From Ruminococcus flavefaciens MA2007 (lineage in GTDB: Bacteria; Bacillota; Clostridia; Oscillospirales; Ruminococcaceae): a DNA stretch of 64,000 nucleotides. The position numbers and the translations under genes were made by a program. Shown here one piece after another: positions 32,706 through 41,100 of the stretch; position 1 is the first letter of the stretch, and each line of letters starts with the position of its first letter. The notes beneath the pieces were generated by a model, which did no database searches, was not told the DNA's origin, and was given only the letters and a program-made list of their open reading frames with translations. The stretch spans positions 1 through 64,000 of the forward strand of contig NZ_JHXF01000016.1 of assembly GCF_000621845.1 (NCBI RefSeq), in the 5' to 3' direction.

Positions 32706-33179
32706 ATGAAAAATACAACATATCGGGATATTATGACTGCTGAGGATTACAAAGCAGAAAGGTATAATAAGTATCTTAAAGAGATTGAGAGAAAGCCCAA
32801 GTGTACAGGAATCCAGTTCAATAACCTGAGTAGCTTTGTTTTTAATCAGTCTGAAGAGAAAGAACTGATACTTTATTCTCGCCCGGGGTTTCACGATTAT
32901 GGAGTAGGGGTAGTATATGCGGCGAATCCTGAAGACAATTATATCCCGCGAGAAATGCTTTCAAAGGGCGTTACACTGTGCAAGCTTGTGCCTCTAAATG
33001 ATGCTCCGGAAGCAATTATTGCTAACGTTAAAAGTATTCTTGCGGCTCATAAAAATCTCAGGTTTATGGGAGCTTATCGCTTCGGTAGCAAGCTGCTGTA
33101 TTTTCTCGAAGAAGCTGGGCTGAATGTCGAACAGATTGCTATTATCAAGCCTTCAACAAAATGCAGTGAAGATTTTTGA
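32706..33179 (+). CDS. Unknown 157-residue protein, second gene of ATPase operon
   Basis: A cytoplasmic alpha/beta protein (LILYSRPGFHDYGVGVVYAA; SILAAHKNLRFMGAYRFGSK). No family recognised. It starts 14 bases after the Pro-rich gene with a weak ribosome site, and its TGA stop overlaps the TTG start of the ATPase gene (TTGA), so the three genes are probably translated together and act together. Confidence 0.6.
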   Translation: MKNTTYRDIMTAEDYKAERYNKYLKEIERKPKCTGIQFNNLSSFVFNQSEEKELILYSRPGFHDYGVGVVYAANPEDNYIPREMLSKGVTLCKLVPLNDAPEAIIANVKSILAAHKNLRFMGAYRFGSKLLYFLEEAGLNVEQIAIIKPSTKCSEDF

Positions 33180-35428
33180 CAGCATTACTGGCGACAAGAG
33201 ACATAACAAACAAAGATCCTGTTCCTTCAGTTGAGTCCGGTGAAAAAGCCGTGCTTAAGGAGAATGAACTGAATTGGGACGGAATCTGTCTCTATGCGGA
33301 CAGGTCTTTTGTTGACGAAGAAAAGAAGGTGTCAACTGGACTTAAAACCATAGTAAGGCGCAATACAAATGGCGAGAAGGGCAGAAACCTTGCTGCGGTT
33401 ATTTCGGATAAGGCTGATATGATCGCTGCTAAAAGCATTCCCAACGATTTCTTCGTGATAAATACTGACGGTGTTGAAGTTACAGCACCTGCTGACTGGG
33501 TAAAGTATGTGTTTGGAGAGTTCGAGACCTTGATAGTCTCAACGATTACATCTCGCGGTGCGGAGGTCAAGGCATTTTTTAGAGAGCAGGTACCGGTATT
33601 TAGGTCGAAGCTGGCTAATGTATGTCAGGGCAAGGCACTGGACACTTTAGTAATGTTTTATACTGCTGAATTCTTCTTCAGGCGTTTTATGAACATCAGC
33701 ATTTTGAGTGATGAGGATCTGAATGATGCTCCTTCACTGATAGTTTGCGATATCGAAAAGCTGCTGAGTTTAGACGAATTCCAGGTTCATGACTTTGCTT
33801 CAATTCTCAGTGAGCGTATAAGATCAGCGGTATATGAGGTATTGCAAAAGCGTAATAATATCCGTTTTGATGATGACGGAAAATCGCTCCTTCTGGACGG
33901 CGACAGATTGTTTATTTCCGCAAGGATACTGCGAGATATCATTACGAGCATGAAAAGCATACGTCAGATTGAAACGCTTATTAGTGCCTTGAAAAGGCTG
34001 GGATATTTGGAAAAAACTGACGGCAATACTAATCCGGTTGTTCTGCATAACAGCGCAGGAGAGTCTCAGCGCCTGTACCTATATAATATATCAATCGAAA
34101 TACTGGATGCTGATGTAGTTTACAGGCTTCAAAATCCTGATATGGACGCTTTCATGTTTGAAAAGTCAGATATACCACAAGATGATTTCTTGACGATTCT
34201 CAACGATGGAAATGGGCATTACGCAGGCAAGAAGGTCTGCTACAATGATGAAGAGAACGGTCATTTCTACATAACGGGGCAGAGTGGCTGGGGAAAGTCA
34301 TACTTGCTTTGCCAGCTCCTCGCTAAGTGCTTCAAACTTGGGCACCGTGTAGTTGCCTTTGCATCTTCAAAAACATCTTTTACGTATGAAAAGCTCTGTT
34401 GTAGCCTTTCTAAGAGCTTTGTCGATAAAAACGTAACTATCTACGACCTTGACCAGGAGGGAATACCGATTGATCTTTTCGGGATTGATCGCAATGTAAA
34501 CCTTACTGTGAATAAAAAGCTTCTTCTTGGAGTTTTGCAAGCTGGTATCGGAGAACTTAGTCCTCAGCAGACTAACGCACTTCGTAAGGTGTTGTCGAAG
34601 GTCATTACTGACCTTGATGACAATGATAGAATTACCTGTGATTCGATTATTAACAAGCTTAATGGGATTGACAAGGAGTTCTTCACAACCGAAAACGTGA
34701 AAGACTATCTCGAGCCACTCCTAGACGAACTGGAAGATTGTGATTATGAGCTTTCCAAACTTAACGAATGCGACAGACACAATTGTAAAACAATTCTCCG
34801 CCGCCTCAACGGTGGCGGAAATAATAACAGTACAACACTGGAGAGTCTGCTCAATCGTATTGAGCCTCTTATTGAGGACATCGAAGGATGTGGCATGGCT
34901 GAGAGATCATGGAGTGAGTTTCTCAGAAACTCGAATAATATCGTTGTTATTCGTACGGAGTCGGGAAATCAAATCATAGATATGATGTTGGAGTCATTAT
35001 ACAACTACCAACACGATAATCCTCAGGTCGCTCTGGACGTGTTTATCGATGAAATTCAGAACCAGAATTTTATGGAAACAAGCCCGATACGTAAGATCAT
35101 GAAAGAAGGGCGCAATAGCCATATTTCCTTTTATGGAGCCACACAGGATTATTATCCGTATAATACAGATCTCGGCAAAGTAATGGGAAAAGCAGGCGTG
35201 CAGATTTTCCTTAAACCTTCATCGAATTCTGAGAGTTTAGTGTTGGCAGAGCTGCGCTACAGAAAATCCGAATTATACCGATTTGATGGTATGGAGCGCG
35301 GTGATATAATTGTAAAGGCTAATCTCTTCAACAAGAAGCTTGGACGTAATGTTCCAACCATTCTTAGCGGACATGTTGATGACTTCATATTTGATGAAGA
35401 GAACGTAAGAGATGGTATAGTTGATTAG
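33176..35428 (+). CDS. HerA/FtsK/VirD4-type P-loop ATPase
   Basis: A 750-residue protein. The N-terminal ~330 residues are of unknown type and include a possible winged-helix part (~260-310, ALKRLGYLEKT). The ATPase core runs ~360-740: Walker A GQSGWGKS (368-375), a conserved SSKTSF turn, Walker B VALDVFIDEIQ (618-628) and the HerA-like follow-on IMKEGRNSHISFYGATQDY. An insertion of ~100 residues rich in Asp/Asn lies between the Walker motifs. Such ATPases form hexamers that pump DNA or are motors in defence or conjugation systems; no relaxase, mating-pair or nuclease gene is recognised beside it. The start is TTG 33176, coupled to the previous stop; the next in-frame ATG is far inside. Confidence 0.75.
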   Translation: MTALLATRDITNKDPVPSVESGEKAVLKENELNWDGICLYADRSFVDEEKKVSTGLKTIVRRNTNGEKGRNLAAVISDKADMIAAKSIPNDFFVINTDGVEVTAPADWVKYVFGEFETLIVSTITSRGAEVKAFFREQVPVFRSKLANVCQGKALDTLVMFYTAEFFFRRFMNISILSDEDLNDAPSLIVCDIEKLLSLDEFQVHDFASILSERIRSAVYEVLQKRNNIRFDDDGKSLLLDGDRLFISARILRDIITSMKSIRQIETLISALKRLGYLEKTDGNTNPVVLHNSAGESQRLYLYNISIEILDADVVYRLQNPDMDAFMFEKSDIPQDDFLTILNDGNGHYAGKKVCYNDEENGHFYITGQSGWGKSYLLCQLLAKCFKLGHRVVAFASSKTSFTYEKLCCSLSKSFVDKNVTIYDLDQEGIPIDLFGIDRNVNLTVNKKLLLGVLQAGIGELSPQQTNALRKVLSKVITDLDDNDRITCDSIINKLNGIDKEFFTTENVKDYLEPLLDELEDCDYELSKLNECDRHNCKTILRRLNGGGNNNSTTLESLLNRIEPLIEDIEGCGMAERSWSEFLRNSNNIVVIRTESGNQIIDMMLESLYNYQHDNPQVALDVFIDEIQNQNFMETSPIRKIMKEGRNSHISFYGATQDYYPYNTDLGKVMGKAGVQIFLKPSSNSESLVLAELRYRKSELYRFDGMERGDIIVKANLFNKKLGRNVPTILSGHVDDFIFDEENVRDGIVD

Positions 35429-35554
35429 GTATGTGTCCTTCGTGAAACTATCTACTCATTAATTATATCTGCTTGACTTCGATGTGTCAATAGGAAAAAA
35501 TATGGTATATTTACCGTTAACAAGAATCATAATTAATATGAAGGAGGGGAAATC

Positions 35555-35713
35555 ATGAAAAAATCAGAATCGCCGGAGGTGGCACTCAAAAAACAAACCC
35601 TGACGGCATGGGCACATATCTTATATAAAAACGGCTGGATAGACCATACTCGTCTTGGAAAAATGGTTGAATTGATCGAACATATTGATCGAGTCAGTGG
35701 TAATATGCAGTAG
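35555..35713 (+). CDS. Small protein upstream of serine recombinase 2
   Basis: A 52-residue protein (MKKSESPEVALKKQTLTAWA, then HILYKNGWIDHTRLGKMVEL). AAGGAGGGG lies 7 bases before the ATG, so it is very likely translated. The K-N-G-x-I-D pattern recalls SHOCT-like short domains of clostridial mobile elements. A terminator separates it from the recombinase gene. Function unknown; possibly a recombination accessory factor. Confidence 0.65.
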   Translation: MKKSESPEVALKKQTLTAWAHILYKNGWIDHTRLGKMVELIEHIDRVSGNMQ

Positions 35714-35729
35714 AATTTACTTTATTTAC

Positions 35730-35758
35730 CTGCCGCTGTTAGCGGCAGGCATTTTTTT
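35730..35758 (+). terminator. Terminator before recombinase 2
   Basis: CCTGCCGCT GTT AGCGGCAGG CATTTTTTT. Confidence 0.8.
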
Positions 35759-35761
35759 CAC

Positions 35762-35789
35762 TTGACAATTAATACTGGTATGATATAAT
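35762..35789 (+). promoter_or_regulatory. Promoter of recombinase 2
   Basis: TTGACA, 16-bp spacer, TATAAT, followed by AAAAAGGAGGG and ATG 35827. Confidence 0.8.
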
Positions 35790-35826
35790 AAATATGATGA
35801 TAACGTACCGAAAAAGGAGGGCATCT

Positions 35827-37518
35827 ATGGATATCTATAGCATTGCTAATCAGATGAAGGCAGAGCGCAAGACTATTTTTGATGTTAAAATGCGTGTGAC
35901 TTTCTATGCTCGTGTCTCTACTACAAAGGACGAGCAGGAGAACTCCGTGGAGAACCAGATAGCTTTTTTTACGGACATGATAAAAAACAATCCCAACTGG
36001 GAGTATGTTGAGGGCTATGTTGACCGTGTCCGCGGCGAATCTGCTGAGAACCGTGCAAGTTTCATGCGCATGGTTGAAGATGGCAAGGCAGGAAAGTTCG
36101 ACCTTATCCTTACCAAAGAGGTCAGCCGTTTCGCCAGAAATACCATTGACAGCCTCACGTATACAAGAGATCTGCTTAGGGCAGGTGTCGGAGTATTCTT
36201 CCAGAATGACAATATCTGCACTATTGATACGGACAGCGAGCTTCGCCTCACTATAATGTCCAGTATAGCGGCAGATGAAGTGCGAAAGCTCTCCGAGCGT
36301 GTGCGCTGGGGACACAAACGCGCTATCGAAAGCGGTAATGTAATGGGGAACAGCCGTATCTTCGGGTACGATAAACAGGATTGCAGACTTGTTATAAACG
36401 AAGCTGAAGCCGAGATGGTAAGGCTGATATATGAGCTTTATTCGACAGGGGACTACAGTTCCCGAAAAATCGAGAATATACTCTGGGAAAAGGGATACCG
36501 CAACAGAAACGGCTCACGCATACATCATAACACTATTAACGGGATAATCCAGAATCCTAAGTATAAAGGCTATTACTGCGGCAACAAGGTCAAGATCGTG
36601 GATTACCGCACCCGTGAACAGCGTTTCCTGCCCGAGGAAGAGTGGGTTCTCTATAAAGACGAAACAGGGGAGGTAGTTCCTGCAATCGTCAGTGAGGAGC
36701 TATGGGAAAAGGCGAATTCTATTTTCAACGAGCGCAGTACGGCTATCAAGACAAGGGGACGCTCTTTCAAGGATAAAAGTGTTTTCACCGGTGTAATATG
36801 GTGTAAGGCGCATGACAAGCCATACTGGCGGACCAGCTATTCCAACAGCGTTTCAAAGGGAAAGTCTGTATATCAGTGGATTTGCAGCGAAAAGAAGCGT
36901 TTCGGGGCTAAGAGCTGTGCATCTTTTTCGATAATGGAGGAAGATCTCTATAAAATGCTGTCAGAGCATTTCCAGACAATTGCAGGTAATATTGATGAGT
37001 ATGTTACAGATTTTATGCGGATATACCGTGAAAGCGGACGTGATACTGGTTTACAAGGTCAGATAAATCATCTGACATCAAGTTTGACAAAAGAAAAGGC
37101 CAAGCGTGAAAAGCTGCTTGACCTGTATACGGATAATATTATTTCGCGTGATGAGTTCCGTGAGCGTAACGACAGTGTCAATGTTCTTATCTCACAGCTT
37201 GAAGAAGATATTCACGCACTGGAACTCAAGGCACAGGAAAAAGATGATTATGCAAAGGAAATGGCTAACATAGAAAATTACTTCCGCACTATGTACACAC
37301 CCGGACATCAGATGTCACATGATGAAGTCGATGAAATGACAAAGGCGATCATAGACAGGATAGATGTTGTTCCGATAAACAGAGAATCTATGAAGCTTGA
37401 AGTTAAGCTTAAAACCAATATAGCTGCTGAAATCTCCTATATCAGGAATGATGGACGCTGCGTTCGTCGTTCTGGACATATCAGCAAGAAGATGATCGAT
37501 TCTTATAAGATGCAGTAA
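35827..37518 (+). CDS. Large serine recombinase 2
   Basis: A 563-residue serine recombinase. Catalytic domain ~20-170 with Ser31 in FYARVST and the motif TKEVSRFARNT; Recombinase domain ~185-300; zinc-ribbon region ~320-370 (IWCKAHDKPYWR ... CSEKKRFGAKSCASF); coiled-coil ~400-480. The C-terminal 60 residues extend beyond the usual core. AAGGAGGG precedes ATG 35827. It has its own promoter and terminator. It is probably the integrase of the accessory island to its left (Phd, ATPase module, small ORF). A copy of its last codons and terminator recurs behind histidine kinase 2. Confidence 0.93.
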   Translation: MDIYSIANQMKAERKTIFDVKMRVTFYARVSTTKDEQENSVENQIAFFTDMIKNNPNWEYVEGYVDRVRGESAENRASFMRMVEDGKAGKFDLILTKEVSRFARNTIDSLTYTRDLLRAGVGVFFQNDNICTIDTDSELRLTIMSSIAADEVRKLSERVRWGHKRAIESGNVMGNSRIFGYDKQDCRLVINEAEAEMVRLIYELYSTGDYSSRKIENILWEKGYRNRNGSRIHHNTINGIIQNPKYKGYYCGNKVKIVDYRTREQRFLPEEEWVLYKDETGEVVPAIVSEELWEKANSIFNERSTAIKTRGRSFKDKSVFTGVIWCKAHDKPYWRTSYSNSVSKGKSVYQWICSEKKRFGAKSCASFSIMEEDLYKMLSEHFQTIAGNIDEYVTDFMRIYRESGRDTGLQGQINHLTSSLTKEKAKREKLLDLYTDNIISRDEFRERNDSVNVLISQLEEDIHALELKAQEKDDYAKEMANIENYFRTMYTPGHQMSHDEVDEMTKAIIDRIDVVPINRESMKLEVKLKTNIAAEISYIRNDGRCVRRSGHISKKMIDSYKMQ

Positions 37519-37529
37519 CACCGCATCAT

Positions 37530-37565
37530 AAAAGGGAACGCTATATAAGCGTTCCCTTTATTTTT
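37530..37565 (+). terminator. Terminator of recombinase 2
   Basis: AAAGGGAACGC TATATAA GCGTTCCCTTT ATTTTT. The same hairpin recurs, split by a MITE, at 45807-46110. Confidence 0.85.
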
Positions 37566-37615
37566 GCAGCCATTCCTTCTTTTTGAAAAATATGAGATTG
37601 ACAATAACGAAGTTA

Positions 37616-39214
37616 TTATTCTTCATCTTCTTTTTTGCGAAGCATTCCTGATTTTGTCAAAGCAAACGCACCTGCAACTGTAAGTGCAATTGCTGCGGCA
37701 ATAGTTCCTGTCATTACCGTTGAATTGTTGCCTGTTTGTGGGAGGCTGACCGGGCTTTTGTCTGAGTGGAGCTCGCCTGTGCCTGTGTCAGGATCAAGAA
37801 TGTATGCGTCATAAGGATTCTTGTTTTCGCCGTAAAGCGCTACAGTTACCGAATCATCTGCATTTATCATCGGCAGTGTATTTGCAGGTCTGATACCAGT
37901 CTTTTCCTCATAATCCTGTGCAGCCATGTCAGAGAGCTGTTCAACAGTGTACCTGCCGGGTTCTTCACGGCGAATAAAATGTGTCGGGCTGCCTTCCTGT
38001 TCTAAATAAATGTCATTGCAAGGACTTTCTTCTGGAGCTCTGAAGCCTGCATGGAAAGGCATTTCTCTGTTTTTGACAAGCTCAAGACCTATTATTTTTT
38101 CTTCATTCTCATTCAGCCAGTACACAGCCTGCAAAGTACCGAAATCGTTGCCGCCGGAATAGGAATATGTAAATCTGCCGTCTGTTCTGATATTGAGAAC
38201 ATTACAGCTTCCTTCGGTATCCTCATACCAGATACCTGCAACATCTGAAAAATCGTAGTTTTCAACTGCCATTATGTCGCGCCATTCGCCGTATTCATAG
38301 CTGCTTATCTTCCATTTGCCGTCATCAAATCTGAATTCTGCCTTGCCGTTGCCGAAAAGCTGATTTCCGCCGATTGTTAATGCTGAAAATCCGTCCATAG
38401 CAGGATCAAGAACAGCTATTCCGTACTCTGTTTCAAAACTGAAGAATGAACGTCCAACTGTTCTTACATAGAGCGAGCCGTTATATTCAGTGAAGCAGTA
38501 ATCGCATTCACTGATAAATCCGTCTCTGAGGTCGCCTGTAATAGTTTCAGAGATAAAGCTCTTGAAATCGGCGATAGTTTTGAATCGTTCGTCTGTTACA
38601 AGTACATGATCGTTTACAACAGCGTCAACCACAGTATACATCGGGCTTGCGTTCATAATAGCCATAATGGTATTGAAGTCTTTCATTCTTGAAATGGCTA
38701 CTTCTTTTTTGTCAGCAGTTTTTTCGTCTGAGCTCTCAGGAATAGCATTATTATCTGTGTTATCATTGCTCTGGGTGACTCGTACAAGCTGAGACATACC
38801 GCCGTTGCCTGTGATATAGACATCGCTGTCATTCTGGTGGCAGTAGCAGCCTGTATAGAAACCGTTATCGCCATAGAAAGAGAAATATGGTACACGGTAA
38901 TTGCCGCCGAATGTGTCAAACTCTAATTTTACTATACCGTTCTGAGTATTGCCCTCGATATCTGTGTATACGAATGTTCCGTCATCTTTTACGTCAATAA
39001 AGCCGCTGTCGATCAAGCTTGTTAAAACATTCTTTCCTTCTTCGGCTACCTGATATTTCCAATGACCGACGATATTGCTTATATCTGTTTTATCATCAGC
39101 TGATACAGCTGTGCTCGGTGCTGATGTTGGTTCAATATCGGCTGCAAATGCTGAAACTATCGGGAATGATGTTAACAGTGCAAGTGAAGCGATACAGGAA
39201 ATTATTTTTTTCAT
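37616..39214 (-). CDS. LPXTG cell-wall-anchored protein with two lipocalin-like repeats
   Basis: A 532-residue surface protein. Signal peptide 1-~25 (ending SAFAA); domain A ~45-150 (GHWKYQVAEEG ... YCHQNDSDVYITGNGGMSQL); middle domain ~170-310; domain B ~320-425 (GIWYEDTEGSCNVL ... RFTYSYSGG); C-terminal sorting signal SLPQTGNN (LPQTG 491-495), a membrane helix and the tail RKKEDEE. Sortase would link the Thr to peptidoglycan; no sortase is in the window. Domain A is clearly homologous to the C-terminal half of the lipoprotein at 39391. ATG 39214 follows GGAGGTAAT. A palindromic operator lies at 39310-39325. Confidence 0.85.
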   Translation of the reverse strand: MKKIISCIASLALLTSFPIVSAFAADIEPTSAPSTAVSADDKTDISNIVGHWKYQVAEEGKNVLTSLIDSGFIDVKDDGTFVYTDIEGNTQNGIVKLEFDTFGGNYRVPYFSFYGDNGFYTGCYCHQNDSDVYITGNGGMSQLVRVTQSNDNTDNNAIPESSDEKTADKKEVAISRMKDFNTIMAIMNASPMYTVVDAVVNDHVLVTDERFKTIADFKSFISETITGDLRDGFISECDYCFTEYNGSLYVRTVGRSFFSFETEYGIAVLDPAMDGFSALTIGGNQLFGNGKAEFRFDDGKWKISSYEYGEWRDIMAVENYDFSDVAGIWYEDTEGSCNVLNIRTDGRFTYSYSGGNDFGTLQAVYWLNENEEKIIGLELVKNREMPFHAGFRAPEESPCNDIYLEQEGSPTHFIRREEPGRYTVEQLSDMAAQDYEEKTGIRPANTLPMINADDSVTVALYGENKNPYDAYILDPDTGTGELHSDKSPVSLPQTGNNSTVMTGTIAAAIALTVAGAFALTKSGMLRKKEDEE

Positions 39215-39309
39215 AATTATTACCTCCGTTTTATAATTGTCAGGTTTTATCGGGCTGTGTGCCTTTCTGTGATTATATGATAGCATATATTTTTCTCTCT
39301 GTGCTCAGA

Positions 39310-39325
39310 ATTACAAAATTGTAAT
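39310..39325. promoter_or_regulatory. ATTACA-N4-TGTAAT operator 1
   Basis: ATTACA AAAT TGTAAT, 96 bases before the LPXTG gene start; one of four such palindromes in the locus. Confidence 0.75.
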
Positions 39326-39339
39326 CGTACTGAATAAAA

Positions 39340-39364
39340 AAAGGAACGGTCAAGACCGTTCCTG
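39340..39364. terminator. Terminator of lipoprotein gene 39391
   Basis: AGGAACGGTC / GACCGTTCCT stem with flanking A tract, after (minus strand) the stop at 39391. Confidence 0.65.
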
Positions 39365-39390
39365 AATTTATGGAGGCTGCAGTGCAGCTG

Positions 39391-40203
39391 TTATTTGATT
39401 CGTGTTATCTGTGACATACCGCCGTTGCCTGTCATATATACGTCGGAATGAGTATCATGGCAGTAACAGCCGATAAAGAACTTTTCGCCCTCATAGAAAG
39501 CAAAGAACGGAACACTGTCTGTGCCGCCGAATGTATCATAATCTACCTTTACCGTACCCGAATGGGAGTTGCCGTCAAGGTCGGTATAGACGTATGTACT
39601 GTCTGATTTTATATCGATTACGCCGTTGTCGGTCACTCCTGCTGTAATATTCATGCCTTCAGGAGCTATCTGGTATTTCCACTGACCAACAAGTTCGCTT
39701 ATATCAGTAATATAAGCCTGCATACCGTCTTTGGGTATCTCCTTGACATAATCTGCGCTTATATAACCTGTTTTGCCGTTATAGCTTGTGCAGTACCAGC
39801 CTGCTTTGCCGCATGAATAAACATCTATCTGTGTGTCCTTGGGTATAGAAGTTAAAATATCTGCTGTCGGAAACGGTTCTGCTCTCAGATTAAGGTCGCC
39901 GGAATCAGTAGCAACGTATCCGCCGAATAAACGGTCTCTTTCGTTTAAAACCAGCGTTTCCTTTTCAGCTTCCTTTGCAGTAGCCTTAGCATTATCCGAA
40001 GCTTTTTCCTGTTTTTTGTCTGCTGTCGAAGCGGCAGTTGTTGCTGCTGCTTTTTCATTTCCTGCTGCTGTAGTTGATACAGCAGATGTTGTTGCTGCAA
40101 CAGTCGTTACATTTTCAGAAGTTCCGCCTGTTTCTGTTTTTCCGCATGATACCATAGCTGACATCATTGTAAGTATTGCAAGACAAGTAATTATTTTTTT
40201 CAT
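39391..40203 (-). CDS. SH3-domain lipoprotein of two-component locus
   Basis: A 270-residue lipoprotein. Signal peptide with lipobox MVSCG (Cys ~20); Ala/Thr/Lys linker (~25-85); a bacterial SH3 domain (~93-150, DLNLRAEPFPTADILTSIPK to GYISADYV), which often binds peptidoglycan; and a lipocalin-like domain (~165-270) sharing most residues with domain A of the LPXTG protein (GQWKYQ ... DTFGG ... GCYCH ... DVYMTGNGGMSQ). Its start region and leader also resemble the lipoprotein at 43084. Operator 2 stands 91 bases upstream. A cell-envelope ligand binder or kinase-partner role is inferred. Confidence 0.78.
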   Translation of the reverse strand: MKKIITCLAILTMMSAMVSCGKTETGGTSENVTTVAATTSAVSTTAAGNEKAAATTAASTADKKQEKASDNAKATAKEAEKETLVLNERDRLFGGYVATDSGDLNLRAEPFPTADILTSIPKDTQIDVYSCGKAGWYCTSYNGKTGYISADYVKEIPKDGMQAYITDISELVGQWKYQIAPEGMNITAGVTDNGVIDIKSDSTYVYTDLDGNSHSGTVKVDYDTFGGTDSVPFFAFYEGEKFFIGCYCHDTHSDVYMTGNGGMSQITRIK

Positions 40204-40293
40204 AATAAACTCTCCTTTATTTTTCGTTCAGAGAAGCGATTGATCTCTGTTGACAATGTCATTATAGCATATTGACAGAGATAGTGTTGTATA

Positions 40294-40309
40294 ATTACAA
40301 ATTTGTAAT
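40294..40309. promoter_or_regulatory. ATTACA-N4-TGTAAT operator 2
   Basis: ATTACA AATT TGTAAT between the regulator gene's 3' end and the lipoprotein gene; CTATAATG (minus strand) follows about 25-30 bases downstream. Confidence 0.75.
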
Positions 40310-40322
40310 CGGAAAAAATTTT

Positions 40323-41009
40323 TCAGAACATAACTCGTCTTAAAACGTACTCGCCGTCAGAGGTAGACGCTATTTCATATGTGCTCATATCGTCCATATT
40401 CAGGTGTTTTTTCAGTCGGGAAATATTGACTCTTATTGTGTTTTTACTGTCCTCAACGTCGCAACCGTAGATGTTTTTGTATATCTCATGGTAGCTGATA
40501 CGCTCTCCTAACCGTGAAGCAAGCATATACAGTATCTGGAGCTCTCGCTGGGGCAGTGAGCACTCTGTGCCGTCAAGAGCGGCAGAGCCTGAAAAAAGGT
40601 CTACTGTAAGATAGGGCAGTTCTATCTTCGGGTGCTGGGGAGACTGCTTGACATTGCGGCGGAGCTGAGCCTCTATACGCGCCTTTAATACATTAAGGTC
40701 ATAGGGCTTGGTTATGTAGTCGTCGCCTCCGCTGCGGAAGCCCATTATCACGTCGTCATTTTCATCGCGGGCTGTAAGGAATATAACGGGAGCATTGGTT
40801 TTCTGTCTGAGTATCTTGCAGAAATCCATTCCGTCGCCGTCGGGAAGCATAACGTCAAGGAGTACAAGGTCGGGAACACATTCCTCCAGTTTGAATGCGG
40901 CAGTCTGCACCGAATCCGCACAATGAACGGTATATCCTTCATTTTCAAGGAATGAGCGGTTGATTCGCATGATATCGGAATCGTCTTCTACTAATAAAAT
41001 GTGTGACAT
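40323..41009 (-). CDS. OmpR/PhoB-family response regulator
   Basis: A 228-residue regulator. Receiver domain 1-~118: acidic pocket EDDSD (8-12), phospho-acceptor Asp in LLDVMLPDG (~52), Thr in FLTARDEND (~80) and Lys in YITKPYDLN (~102). The C-terminal winged helix (~130-225) has CSLPQRELQILYMLA and NTIRVNISRLKKHL. Divergent from histidine kinase 1 with 91 bases between; this pair is the cognate system. Operator 3 lies in that gap, so it probably regulates itself and the kinase. Confidence 0.93.
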   Translation of the reverse strand: MSHILLVEDDSDIMRINRSFLENEGYTVHCADSVQTAAFKLEECVPDLVLLDVMLPDGDGMDFCKILRQKTNAPVIFLTARDENDDVIMGFRSGGDDYITKPYDLNVLKARIEAQLRRNVKQSPQHPKIELPYLTVDLFSGSAALDGTECSLPQRELQILYMLASRLGERISYHEIYKNIYGCDVEDSKNTIRVNISRLKKHLNMDDMSTYEIASTSDGEYVLRRVMF

Positions 41010-41023
41010 AAAAACTCCCCCTG

Positions 41024-41039
41024 ATTACAGTTCTGTAAT
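41024..41039. promoter_or_regulatory. ATTACA-N4-TGTAAT operator 3
   Basis: ATTACA GTTC TGTAAT between the divergent regulator and kinase 1 genes; TATAAT for the kinase at about 41067-41072. Confidence 0.75.
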
Positions 41040-41100
41040 TTAGTTCACTTATAATAAAAAATATGGTATAATGTATTCAGCCAATAAAGGAGGCGATAAC

